Of a DNA stretch of 9,157 nucleotides, positions 1 through 5,369 are shown in pieces. Numbering within the stretch: position 1 is the first letter of the stretch; the number at the start of each line of letters is the position of its first letter. Under the pieces are notes generated by a model. It was not told the origin of the DNA. It was given only the letters and a program-made list of their open reading frames with translations, and made no database searches. Origin of the DNA: an uncultured Eubacteriales bacterium (lineage in GTDB: Bacteria > Bacillota_A > Clostridia > Oscillospirales > Oscillospiraceae); contig CATJRT010000136.1 of assembly GCA_949742895.1 (NCBI GenBank), positions 1 to 9,157 on the forward strand. Reading direction: 5' to 3'. The position numbers were made by a program, and so were the translations under genes.

Positions 1-42
1 CGGCGCGTCGGGCCGGATCATCATGTCCAAGAGGCTGTTCAT
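1..42 (-). CDS. Partial CDS, start of the gene after the tail tube (tail assembly chaperone expected)
   Basis: Only the first 14 codons (MNSLLDMMIRPDAP) are inside the window; the gene runs off the left edge. The ATG at 42-40 follows a G-rich Shine-Dalgarno (GGGGG on the minus strand, at 50-54) by 7 bases and lies 12 bases after the tail tube stop, the same spacing as between sheath and tube. In PBSX-like contractile tails the gene after the tube encodes an XkdN-like assembly chaperone that coats the tape measure, so that is the positional expectation. The 14 residues are too few to show it by themselves. It could also be a small unrelated tail protein. Confidence 0.6.
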   Translation of the reverse strand, partial: MNSLLDMMIRPDAP

Positions 43-54
43 CCCCGTACCCCC

Positions 55-474
55 TTATGAAATCGGGTCCAGCCACTCCCGCCGGGTGAAGGTGAAGGGG
101 TGGGTGGTCTGGCCCGTCTTGCCCGCCTGGAAGTCCATGATGGTCTCGTCGTCAAAGCTGACGTTGTAAAGGGCTACGCGCTCTGCGCCGAAGGCGTCCG
201 GGTCAGCCAGCTTGGCCACGATGGTGGCCCGGCTGTCCCGTCCGGCGGTGAGCTGTCCGGCCCTGTCCACGTTGCGGGTGTAGACCTTATGCACCGTGAT
301 AGAGCCGGTGCCCTTCATGCCCGTCACCTTGGAGCCCACCGCCATCTCGCCGCACAGGTTTACGTCCTCCTTGCTGAAGGCGAGCTTGGCCTGGAACGCG
401 CTCAGCTCCGCCCAGAGCTCGCCGTCCACCCACACCTGGCCCCAGGTGCCGGAAATAACCCGTTGATCCAGCAT
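55..474 (-). CDS. Phage tail tube protein (XkdM-like)
   Basis: This 139-residue protein is the likely subunit of the inner tail tube, the channel through which DNA leaves the head and around which the sheath contracts. The N-terminal segment ISGTWGQVWVDGE (residues 7-19), the central beta-rich TGMKGTGSITVHKVY region and a C-terminal FTFTRREW strand match my memory of XkdM-type tube proteins of PBSX-like contractile tails. Length is close to that family (about 145 residues). It starts at an ATG with the best ribosome binding site in the window, AAGGAGG at 482-488, seven bases upstream and overlapping the sheath stop codon. Sheath-then-tube order is the usual one and supports the call. High tube expression would fit the strong initiation site. 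Confidence 0.9.
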   Translation of the reverse strand: MLDQRVISGTWGQVWVDGELWAELSAFQAKLAFSKEDVNLCGEMAVGSKVTGMKGTGSITVHKVYTRNVDRAGQLTAGRDSRATIVAKLADPDAFGAERVALYNVSFDDETIMDFQAGKTGQTTHPFTFTRREWLDPIS

Positions 475-481
475 TTTTACC

Positions 482-488
482 CCTCCTT
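482..488 (-). promoter_or_regulatory. Strong ribosome binding site of the tail tube gene
   Basis: The minus strand reads AAGGAGG here, a full Shine-Dalgarno match, with 7 bases to the tube ATG at 474. It overlaps the TAA stop of the sheath gene (489-487), so ribosomes ending the sheath sit on it. Confidence 0.8.
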
Positions 489-1557
489 AAATCGTGACCG
501 CCACGTCGATGTCCTCAATGGCGTCCAGCAGCTTGCAGGCTACCTTGAGGAACACGTGGGAGCCGGTGTCCGCCTCCCGCAGGGCCTGCCCGCTCAGCCC
601 GTCCGTGTCCATGCCCAGCCCCGCCAGGTAGCGCTCCTGGGCCTCCAGGTCCAGGTCCACGGTGTATCCAGGCTGTACCAGCCCCTCCTGGGCCAGCCCC
701 ATGAGATACCCCCGCACGGCGGCCACAAGCAGCAGCTTGTTGTCGTAGCTGTTGGCGTACCGGCCCACATATCCGTCCTCCGCTGCGGCGGTGATGTCGG
801 TGCGGATGAGGTCCATGACCTCCACCAGCTTGATTTTCTTAAAGCTGTCCTGCACGCCGTCCCCGGTGGTGGTCAGGCTGGTCACGGCCCGGTCCAGCTT
901 CACCCTGCGCCCGTCCCATTTCAGGGCGAGCTGGCCCGCGCCCACCGCCGCGTCGGACTCCTCCCGGGTGAGCCGGGCGCAGTCGGACAGCTCCGGCAGG
1001 GGCGCGTAGGTGGCGGAGATGGTCATGGGCGTGCCCGCCAGCAGCCCCGCGATCCGGGAGCAGTATTCCGCCGTGGTCCACACGCCGGTCCCGTCCGTCA
1101 TGCCGCTGCCGGTGAAGTTGACGACGGCGCAGTCGTCCGCCGCACAGTTGGGCAGCACCGCCTTGAACTTGGCCCCGTTGTCCCTGCGCTGGGCCTTCAC
1201 CCAGGCGGCAATCTGTTCCGCCTCCTCAGCGGTGCAGTCCGCCGGGCCGCAGAGGTAGTCGAACGTCTGGGCCGCCATGTAGTCCAGGGCCGCGTCCAGC
1301 CCGTCCTCCCCGCCCATGGCGCAGACGATGACCTTTCGGGGCGGGGCCGTATAGCCCAGAAAGGCGCGTCTGATGTAGTCCTGGTTTTCCTGGCTCAGCT
1401 TCGCCGGCGTCTGGGCGGCCTGGCTCAGCGCAGCCGGGGGAACGCCGGACTCGTCCCGGACGATGAGGGCCACCGTCCCCTTCTCTCCCCGCGCCGCCGC
1501 GCTGGCGGCCAGCTCGGTAAAAACCACCGATACACGGGGGCTTGTCAATTTAGCCAT
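487..1557 (-). CDS. Phage tail sheath protein (XkdK-like), contractile tail
   Basis: This protein forms the outer contractile cylinder and shows that the phage is a myovirus. It has 356 residues from the ATG at 1557. Diagnostic segments lie in the C-terminal half: AGLLAGTP (residues 170-177), RAVTSLTT (223-230), KKIKLVEVMD (240-249), TDITAAAEDGYVGRYANSYD (253-272), and a C-terminal beta strand ending DIDVAVTI that in this family joins neighbouring subunits. The N-terminal half has the expected alpha/beta insertion domain (about 70-150). It is shorter than B. subtilis XkdK (about 460 residues), so some loops or domains are trimmed. A TTG at 1563 would add two residues but lies only 3 bases from AGGAGG at 1567-1572, whereas the ATG is 9 bases away, so the ATG is preferred. 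The start overlaps the upstream gene by 8 bases. Confidence 0.93.
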   Translation of the reverse strand: MAKLTSPRVSVVFTELAASAAARGEKGTVALIVRDESGVPPAALSQAAQTPAKLSQENQDYIRRAFLGYTAPPRKVIVCAMGGEDGLDAALDYMAAQTFDYLCGPADCTAEEAEQIAAWVKAQRRDNGAKFKAVLPNCAADDCAVVNFTGSGMTDGTGVWTTAEYCSRIAGLLAGTPMTISATYAPLPELSDCARLTREESDAAVGAGQLALKWDGRRVKLDRAVTSLTTTGDGVQDSFKKIKLVEVMDLIRTDITAAAEDGYVGRYANSYDNKLLLVAAVRGYLMGLAQEGLVQPGYTVDLDLEAQERYLAGLGMDTDGLSGQALREADTGSHVFLKVACKLLDAIEDIDVAVTI

Positions 1558-2020
1558 GTGCAAATACCTCCTGTTTCAGATGCAGCCCGCCCATATCCGG
1601 CGGCTGCTGTAGGGCCATAAATTCATTGCGGCCCAGGGTATAGGCCAGGGTGACGGTAACGGCGGCGAAATCCAGCCCGTTGGCCAGCTCGCCCCCGTCC
1701 AGCACCCGCGGGGCCCGGTCCCCCACCCGGATGTAGCCGGGCAGGAACAGCCCCAGCAGCACCATCTGCCGCCGGCACAGCTCCGCCCCGTCCCCCTGGT
1801 GGTAGGCGTCCGTCTCCACAAAGGCGGTGAGGGTAAACTGGGGCCGCAGCTCCACCGTCCCGCAGCCGAAGCTCGGGAGGAGCTTGCCGCCGGACTGCTC
1901 CAGCAGGGTGCTGGGCCGGACAAAGCCGGTGGGCACGTAGCCCCGGTACACCGGCTCGCCGGGGAATTTCTCCTCCACCAGCGCCGCGATGGCGTTGGCG
2001 ATATCGTTGTTGGTCAGCAT
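1550..2020 (-). CDS. Phage tail terminator / tail completion protein (DUF6838-like)
   Basis: This 156-residue protein sits between the gp10-like protein and the tail sheath, the slot of XkdJ-type proteins in PBSX-like phages. Such proteins cap the head-proximal end of the tail tube and help fix tail length and head joining. It opens with a helix (residues 4-18, NNDIANAIAALVEEK), followed by YRGYVPTGFVRPS (25-37) and several beta strands (EL..QFTLTAFVET, 57-70; DFAAVTVTLAYTLGR, 117-131). This small alpha/beta layout is typical of tail terminators, and I recognise it as resembling the DUF6838 tail terminator family. The ATG at 2020 follows GGAGGG (2028-2033) by 7 bases and lies 3 bases after the upstream stop. 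The family assignment is from memory; the role rests mainly on gene order. Confidence 0.75.
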   Translation of the reverse strand: MLTNNDIANAIAALVEEKFPGEPVYRGYVPTGFVRPSTLLEQSGGKLLPSFGCGTVELRPQFTLTAFVETDAYHQGDGAELCRRQMVLLGLFLPGYIRVGDRAPRVLDGGELANGLDFAAVTVTLAYTLGRNEFMALQQPPDMGGLHLKQEVFAHG

Positions 2021-2023
2021 GGG

Positions 2024-2476
2024 TCATCCCTCCAAATGGTCCGCTAAGGCCTGGAGGATTTCTTCGGCGGCCTGCTGGGCCGCCTGCCCGGCCTGGGCCT
2101 GGGCCCGCTGGTAGAAGCCCTTGCCCTGCACCGGCGCGGAGCGCCGGTAGCCGAACCGGTCCGGGCGGACCCGGTGCCCGCTGTTGACCGCGCCGGTGAC
2201 GCAGCCCACGGTATATTTTGTGGGCCTGCCCCGGCGGTCCTGGGCATAGGTCCCTGCCCTGGGCCGTACGGCGGCATAGCCGCCCCCGCTGCCCACGGCC
2301 TGGGCCTGCCAGCCCCGCACCCGTCCCGTGCCGCCAATTTCCCGGTCCACCAGGCCTTTCAGCCTGGACGCGGCCTCCTCCAGGGCCTTCCGCCTTCCCC
2401 CCCGCAGCCCCTGGGGCGACTGCTCCAGCCGCCGGACCAGCCGCTCCAGCTCCCGGCAGTCCACATGGGCGTCCAT
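2024..2476 (-). CDS. HK97-gp10-like / XkdI-like neck protein
   Basis: A 150-residue protein of the HK97 gp10 type, found at the head-tail interface and taking part in joining heads to tails. The amphipathic N-terminal helix region (about residues 8-45, Arg/Leu rich), the core TKYTVGCVTGAVNSGHRVR (86-104) and GKGFYQRA (118-125) followed by a long helix are the usual signature (an 'NxGHRVR ... GKxF' arrangement). The C-terminal helix is Ala/Gln rich (about 124-138), mildly low in complexity. The ATG at 2476 shares its first base with the upstream TGA (TGATG). The adjacent GTG at 2479 would add one residue. No good Shine-Dalgarno precedes it, so translation probably depends on coupling to the head closure gene. 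XkdI holds the same slot in PBSX. Confidence 0.85.
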   Translation of the reverse strand: MDAHVDCRELERLVRRLEQSPQGLRGGRRKALEEAASRLKGLVDREIGGTGRVRGWQAQAVGSGGGYAAVRPRAGTYAQDRRGRPTKYTVGCVTGAVNSGHRVRPDRFGYRRSAPVQGKGFYQRAQAQAGQAAQQAAEEILQALADHLEG

Positions 2477-2478
2477 CA
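2474..2478 (-). promoter_or_regulatory. Stop/start overlap TGATG, translational coupling
   Basis: The stop codon of the head closure gene (TGA, 2478-2476) and the start of the gp10-like gene (ATG, 2476-2474) share one base. The bases before it carry no convincing Shine-Dalgarno, unlike almost all other genes here, so re-initiation by the terminating ribosome is the likely route. This is inferred from sequence only. Confidence 0.55.
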
Positions 2479-3111
2479 CAGGTCCACCGTCCTCTCCAGT
2501 GTGTACTCGTTTTTGTGGGGGTCCAGCTCATAGTGGGTGAGGATGGGCCATTCCACCCCGTCCACCTCCACCAGCGGCCCCGGCGCAAGCCGGACGGCCT
2601 TGGGCGCCACCAGCACCCGCCGGTGGGTGTTGAGGGCCATGGGCTCCTCCTGCCTGTGGCCCGCGTACCGCTCCGTCAGCACCGCCGGGAACCGCTCCCC
2701 CGTGGCCGGGTTCCGGCACCGGGACAGCACCACCAGCGCCGCGTCCACGGCCAGATACAGCCGCCCCAGGGGCCGGATGGCGGTGATAAGGCAGTGCTGG
2801 CCCCTCCACCGCAGCGCACTGTCTGGCGTGAGGGGCTGGCGGCGCAGGATGAAGCTCACCCCTGCCGCACCGATGCCGTGGACGGAATAGACGTTGGGCC
2901 GGGTCATCAGGCCGGCCTGGGCCCAGGTGCGGCGGACTGTCTCCCAGTCCCAGGCCTGCGGCATTTTCACGCCCGCGCTGGACACGCCTTCGCCCCGGCT
3001 TTCCGCCGGTCCGGCCTCGCTCTGGTCCGGCGCGTCTGCGCTTGCGCTTTTTAATTCCAGCACCTCCACCCGGTCGCGGAGCCTGCCTGCCGCGCCCTCT
3101 GTCCCGGTCAC
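2476..3111 (-). CDS. Head closure / head-tail adaptor protein with two beta domains
   Basis: This 211-residue protein (GTG start) is the likely stopper that closes the portal after packaging and provides the platform for the tail. Residues 10-20 (RLRDRVEVLEL) are the typical opening of head closure proteins. Then follows a low-complexity linker rich in Ser/Ala/Glu/Gly (about 21-50). A first beta-rich domain runs from WETVRRTWAQ (56-65) to VDAALVVL (122-129), and a second block from RRVLVAP (164-170) to NEYTLERTVDL (201-211). The usual closure proteins have about 100-120 residues, so this one is nearly double. The GTG at 3111 overlaps the connector stop as GTGA and has AGGGGGG 9 bases upstream (3121-3127). 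The same frame stays open up to 3243, but that part lies inside the connector gene. Function is by position and resemblance. Confidence 0.75.
   Translation of the reverse strand: MTGTEGAAGRLRDRVEVLELKSASADAPDQSEAGPAESRGEGVSSAGVKMPQAWDWETVRRTWAQAGLMTRPNVYSVHGIGAAGVSFILRRQPLTPDSALRWRGQHCLITAIRPLGRLYLAVDAALVVLSRCRNPATGERFPAVLTERYAGHRQEEPMALNTHRRVLVAPKAVRLAPGPLVEVDGVEWPILTHYELDPHKNEYTLERTVDL
3108..3111 (-). promoter_or_regulatory. GTGA stop/start overlap between connector and head closure genes
   Basis: GTG (3111-3109) starts the head closure gene inside the TGA stop (3110-3108) of the connector gene. A G-run Shine-Dalgarno at 3121-3127 supports this start. The four-base interlock is a classic coupling arrangement and settles the start choice over in-frame upstream codons. 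Confidence 0.7.
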
Positions 3112-3425
3112 AGGGCCGCACCCCCCTGCGTGAGCTTGAGCTGGGTCAGCATACGCCGGAATACCGGGTTGTCCGGGGCGGCAGACCCTTCGCCGCAGGC
3201 GTCCCGCTGCTCGTATGTCCACAGGGCCAGATAGTTCACGCACAGGTCGTACTGGGCGGCGCGGGGCGTGTGGGGCTCCGGCGGGGCAATCCCCGCGCCC
3301 TCCATGTAGCCCACCGCCGCCCCATACAGCGCCGGGAGCAGCAGCTCCACCTCCGGGTCGTCCGCCAGCTCCGTCAGCTTACAGTAGGCCAGCAGCGCGG
3401 CCTTCCGCTCCCCGGTCAGCTCCAT
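3108..3425 (-). CDS. gp6-like head-tail connector protein
   Basis: A 105-residue, mostly helical protein in the position directly after the major capsid gene, where HK97 gp6-type connectors lie. These proteins form a ring under the portal and extend the DNA channel. The pattern fits the family: an N-terminal helix with LLAYCKLTELADDPEVELLLPALYGA-type spacing (residues about 11-36), YMEGAGI (40-46), a central helix with RAAQYDLCVNYLALWTYEQR (55-74), then a short loop and NPVFRRMLTQLKL (86-98) at the C terminus. The start ATG at 3425 is the only reasonable one. Its GGGAAGGG Shine-Dalgarno candidate is 13 bases away and a GC-rich inverted repeat abuts the ATG, so initiation may be inefficient. 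The stop overlaps the next gene by four bases. Confidence 0.8.
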   Translation of the reverse strand: MELTGERKAALLAYCKLTELADDPEVELLLPALYGAAVGYMEGAGIAPPEPHTPRAAQYDLCVNYLALWTYEQRDACGEGSAAPDNPVFRRMLTQLKLTQGGAAL

Positions 3426-3439
3426 GCCGCCCCGGCGGC
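3426..3439 (-). repeat. GC-rich inverted repeat touching the connector start codon
   Basis: The bases GCCGCC-CC-GGCGGC form a perfect 6-base inverted repeat, or a 5-base-pair stem with a 4-base loop in RNA. It lies immediately before the connector ATG, between it and the purine-rich GGGAAGGG element at about 3439-3446. It fills part of the 47-base gap after the major capsid stop. It has no following T-run, so it is not an intrinsic terminator. A role in reducing connector translation or protecting capsid mRNA ends is possible but unproven. Confidence 0.45.
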
Positions 3440-3472
3440 CCTTCCCGCTTCAGCCACGGCCTCCGCCTCCCC

Positions 3473-4657
3473 TCAGCCCGCCGCGCCGCCGGCGGCAGCG
3501 ACATAGCCGTTGATGAACGCCCCGTCGTCCCAGGCGGTGCAGTCGTCCCGCAGGGTCCCCCGCCAGAGGGTCATGTCCTGCTCGAAGGCGTTGAAGCCGC
3601 CCACGCTGGCGGTGTTGGACACCAGCAGGGAGAAGCTCTGCCGGTCCCAGTACGCTACGCCCTCCTTCAGGTCGCCCAGAATCATGGGGATCTTTCCCTC
3701 CCCCGTGGGGATGGTGCTGTTGTCATAGGTCCTGACCGGCAGCACGTGGGGGCCGGCGCACAGCCGGAGCTGGTGGGGGTCGGCGGGGTTGGGCGCGAGC
3801 AGGTAGCGCCCGTCGCCGTCCTTCAGCGTGCTCAGCCACAGCAGGCCGTCGTCGTTGGTGATGAGGCTGCTGGTTGCACGGAAGGCGGAGCCCAGGCCCA
3901 CCCAGGCCGCCAGGATGCCGTCCAGGTCCTTCAGGTCCTGGGCCTGCTTGGCCTGGATGACGGCCAGGATTTCCCTGTTGGCGGTGACGCGGGCCTCGTC
4001 CGCCAGCCACTCCTCCACGATGGCGGCGATGTTGCTGTCGCTGTCGTGGAGCAGCTCGTTGGTGACGGGCAGGTAGCCGCCCCGCTTTTCCAGCTCGTAC
4101 TCCAGCACGGCGAACTGGGGCGTAGCCGCCCGGCCCAGCTTCGCCGCCTCCGCCACGGTGGCGAAGCCCTGGTGCTGGCCCCGCTTCTTGATGGTCCTGC
4201 GGCCGCTCCTGGCGGTCACGGGAATCACCCGGACCTCGTTCAGCAGGCTCTCCCTGGCCTCCCGGAGCTGAATGATTTTCGTCACGATATCCTGGGGGAC
4301 GGCGTAGCCGCCGTCGGCGTCCGAGCCCTCCTGCATCGCGCCCTCCGCCGCCTTGGCCCTGGGAAAGCCCGCCCGCGCCGCCTGCGCAAAGGCCTTGACC
4401 GCCGCGCCGTAGCCCTTCAGTCCAGGCTCCGGCTCCACACCAGGCGCGGAGCCCTCCTCCGGTGCGCCGCCGTCAAAGCGCTCCTGTTCCGCCAGCGTTT
4501 TCTCCACGGCGGCGATTTTGGCGTTGAACGCTTCCACCTGCGCCATTTTGGCGGCGTGGTCCTCCATGCGCTCTTCGTCCAGGGCAATCTCCGCCGCCTT
4601 CAGGGCCTCCCCCCGGTCCGCCTTGAGCTGATACAGCGCCTGCTTGCTGATTTTCAT
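3473..4657 (-). CDS. HK97-family major capsid protein with N-terminal scaffold (delta) domain
   Basis: This 394-residue protein is the shell subunit. The first part (residues about 7-62) is a charged coiled-coil with long Ala/Glu/Lys helices, the delta-domain type of scaffold that guides assembly and is removed by the phage protease. An acidic, Pro/Gly-rich linker follows (62-80). The mature fold begins before GGYAVPQDI (116-124), the well-known GGYxVP entry of HK97-type shells, with IIQLREARESLLNEVRVIPV (128-147) after it and the E-loop and P-domain segments downstream (e.g. LPVTNELLHDS). The last 15 residues end in a Gly/Ala-rich tail. The ATG at 4657 has GGAGGAG (4665-4671) seven bases upstream inside the end of the protease gene, with two bases between the genes. 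The neighbouring protease and portal agree with the call. Confidence 0.95.
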   Translation of the reverse strand: MKISKQALYQLKADRGEALKAAEIALDEERMEDHAAKMAQVEAFNAKIAAVEKTLAEQERFDGGAPEEGSAPGVEPEPGLKGYGAAVKAFAQAARAGFPRAKAAEGAMQEGSDADGGYAVPQDIVTKIIQLREARESLLNEVRVIPVTARSGRRTIKKRGQHQGFATVAEAAKLGRAATPQFAVLEYELEKRGGYLPVTNELLHDSDSNIAAIVEEWLADEARVTANREILAVIQAKQAQDLKDLDGILAAWVGLGSAFRATSSLITNDDGLLWLSTLKDGDGRYLLAPNPADPHQLRLCAGPHVLPVRTYDNSTIPTGEGKIPMILGDLKEGVAYWDRQSFSLLVSNTASVGGFNAFEQDMTLWRGTLRDDCTAWDDGAFINGYVAAAGGAAG

Positions 4658-4659
4658 GC

Positions 4660-5364
4660 TTAATCTCCTCCAAATCTGATTTTTTCCAGCGCCAGGCGGG
4701 CGTGCGCCCGCCGGAGCGCTTTTCCGTCCTTCCGGGGCGGCTGCGCCCCTTCGTCCTCCCGTGCGTCTTCGCTGCGGCGTTTGCCTTTGATGACCCCGGC
4801 GGCGGGCTGGGCCGGAACGGCCACCAGGCTCACCTCGTATACGTCCCGGATGTCGTCCAGGTCAAGGCAGCACAGCCTGCCGCCGTACTCCCGCCCAGGT
4901 TCGTGGCTGCACCCGGCCCTCTGCCGCACCGCACCGCAGATGGAGCAGGCGGCGCGGCCCACCCGCAGCCCCACCGAGCACTCCCGGATCACGCCGCTTT
5001 CGATGGCGGCGACGGTCTCCGCCGTGCCCTGCGTCCGGGGCATATAGCACCGCAGCACCAGCCGCCTGCCCTCCCCGGCCTGCTCCACCCCGGCGGCGTA
5101 CACCCGGCCAAGCTGTGCGCCGGGCGTCCACTGGTGCCCCAGGAGCACCGGCCTGCCCGGATAGAGCCGGGCCATCTGCTCCAGGGCCTCCGGCGTGAAG
5201 CGCTCATAGTCCCGGTCCACGGCGGTGTCGCACGCCGCCAGCCGGAAGGTGAACACCTCGTCCGCCGTAAGCGGCCGCAGGGCCTGGGCGTTGACGAGGG
5301 CCAGCTCGTCCCCGTCCGGCTCCGCAGCCTTCCGGACCACGGCGGCTTTCTGGATTGCTTCCAT
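4660..5364 (-). CDS. HK97-type prohead (capsid maturation) protease with Cys/His insertion
   Basis: A 234-residue serine protease of the herpesvirus-assemblin-like type (U35 prohead protease group) that trims the capsid scaffold inside the prohead. Likely catalytic residues are His77 in VLLGHQW and Ser130 in RECSVGLRVG. The family strand DVYEVSLVAVPAQPAAGV (174-191) follows. Between Ser130 and that strand is a cluster C140-x2-C143 ... C152-x-H154 with C165/C166 nearby, which looks like a metal-binding knuckle. The C-terminal tail (about 194-234) is highly charged and may bind the scaffold. Two starts are possible. The ATG at 5370 overlaps the portal stop (TGATG) but has GGGGAG (5373-5378) only 2 bases away. 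The ATG at 5364 has it 8 bases away and is chosen; the difference is two residues. Confidence 0.85.
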   Translation of the reverse strand: MEAIQKAAVVRKAAEPDGDELALVNAQALRPLTADEVFTFRLAACDTAVDRDYERFTPEALEQMARLYPGRPVLLGHQWTPGAQLGRVYAAGVEQAGEGRRLVLRCYMPRTQGTAETVAAIESGVIRECSVGLRVGRAACSICGAVRQRAGCSHEPGREYGGRLCCLDLDDIRDVYEVSLVAVPAQPAAGVIKGKRRSEDAREDEGAQPPRKDGKALRRAHARLALEKIRFGGD

Positions 5365-5369
5365 GTACA

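Noticed and set aside
100..1620. 506-codon open frame on the plus strand opposite the tube and sheath genes
   Set aside because: It mirrors two well-recognised genes. The product is rich in Gly, His, Arg, Gln and Pro with no recognisable domain, which is what G+C-rich third positions give on the opposite strand.
2060..2115. Repetitive CTGGGCC/GGCCTG-like stretch
   Set aside because: It lies inside the gp10-like gene and encodes its Ala/Gln-rich C-terminal helix. Codon repetition explains it, so no separate repeat element is needed.
3215..4663. 482-codon plus-strand open frame opposite the major capsid gene
   Set aside because: Antisense shadow of the capsid and connector genes, with composition (His/Gly/Val/Arg rich) unlike a folded protein and no supporting context.
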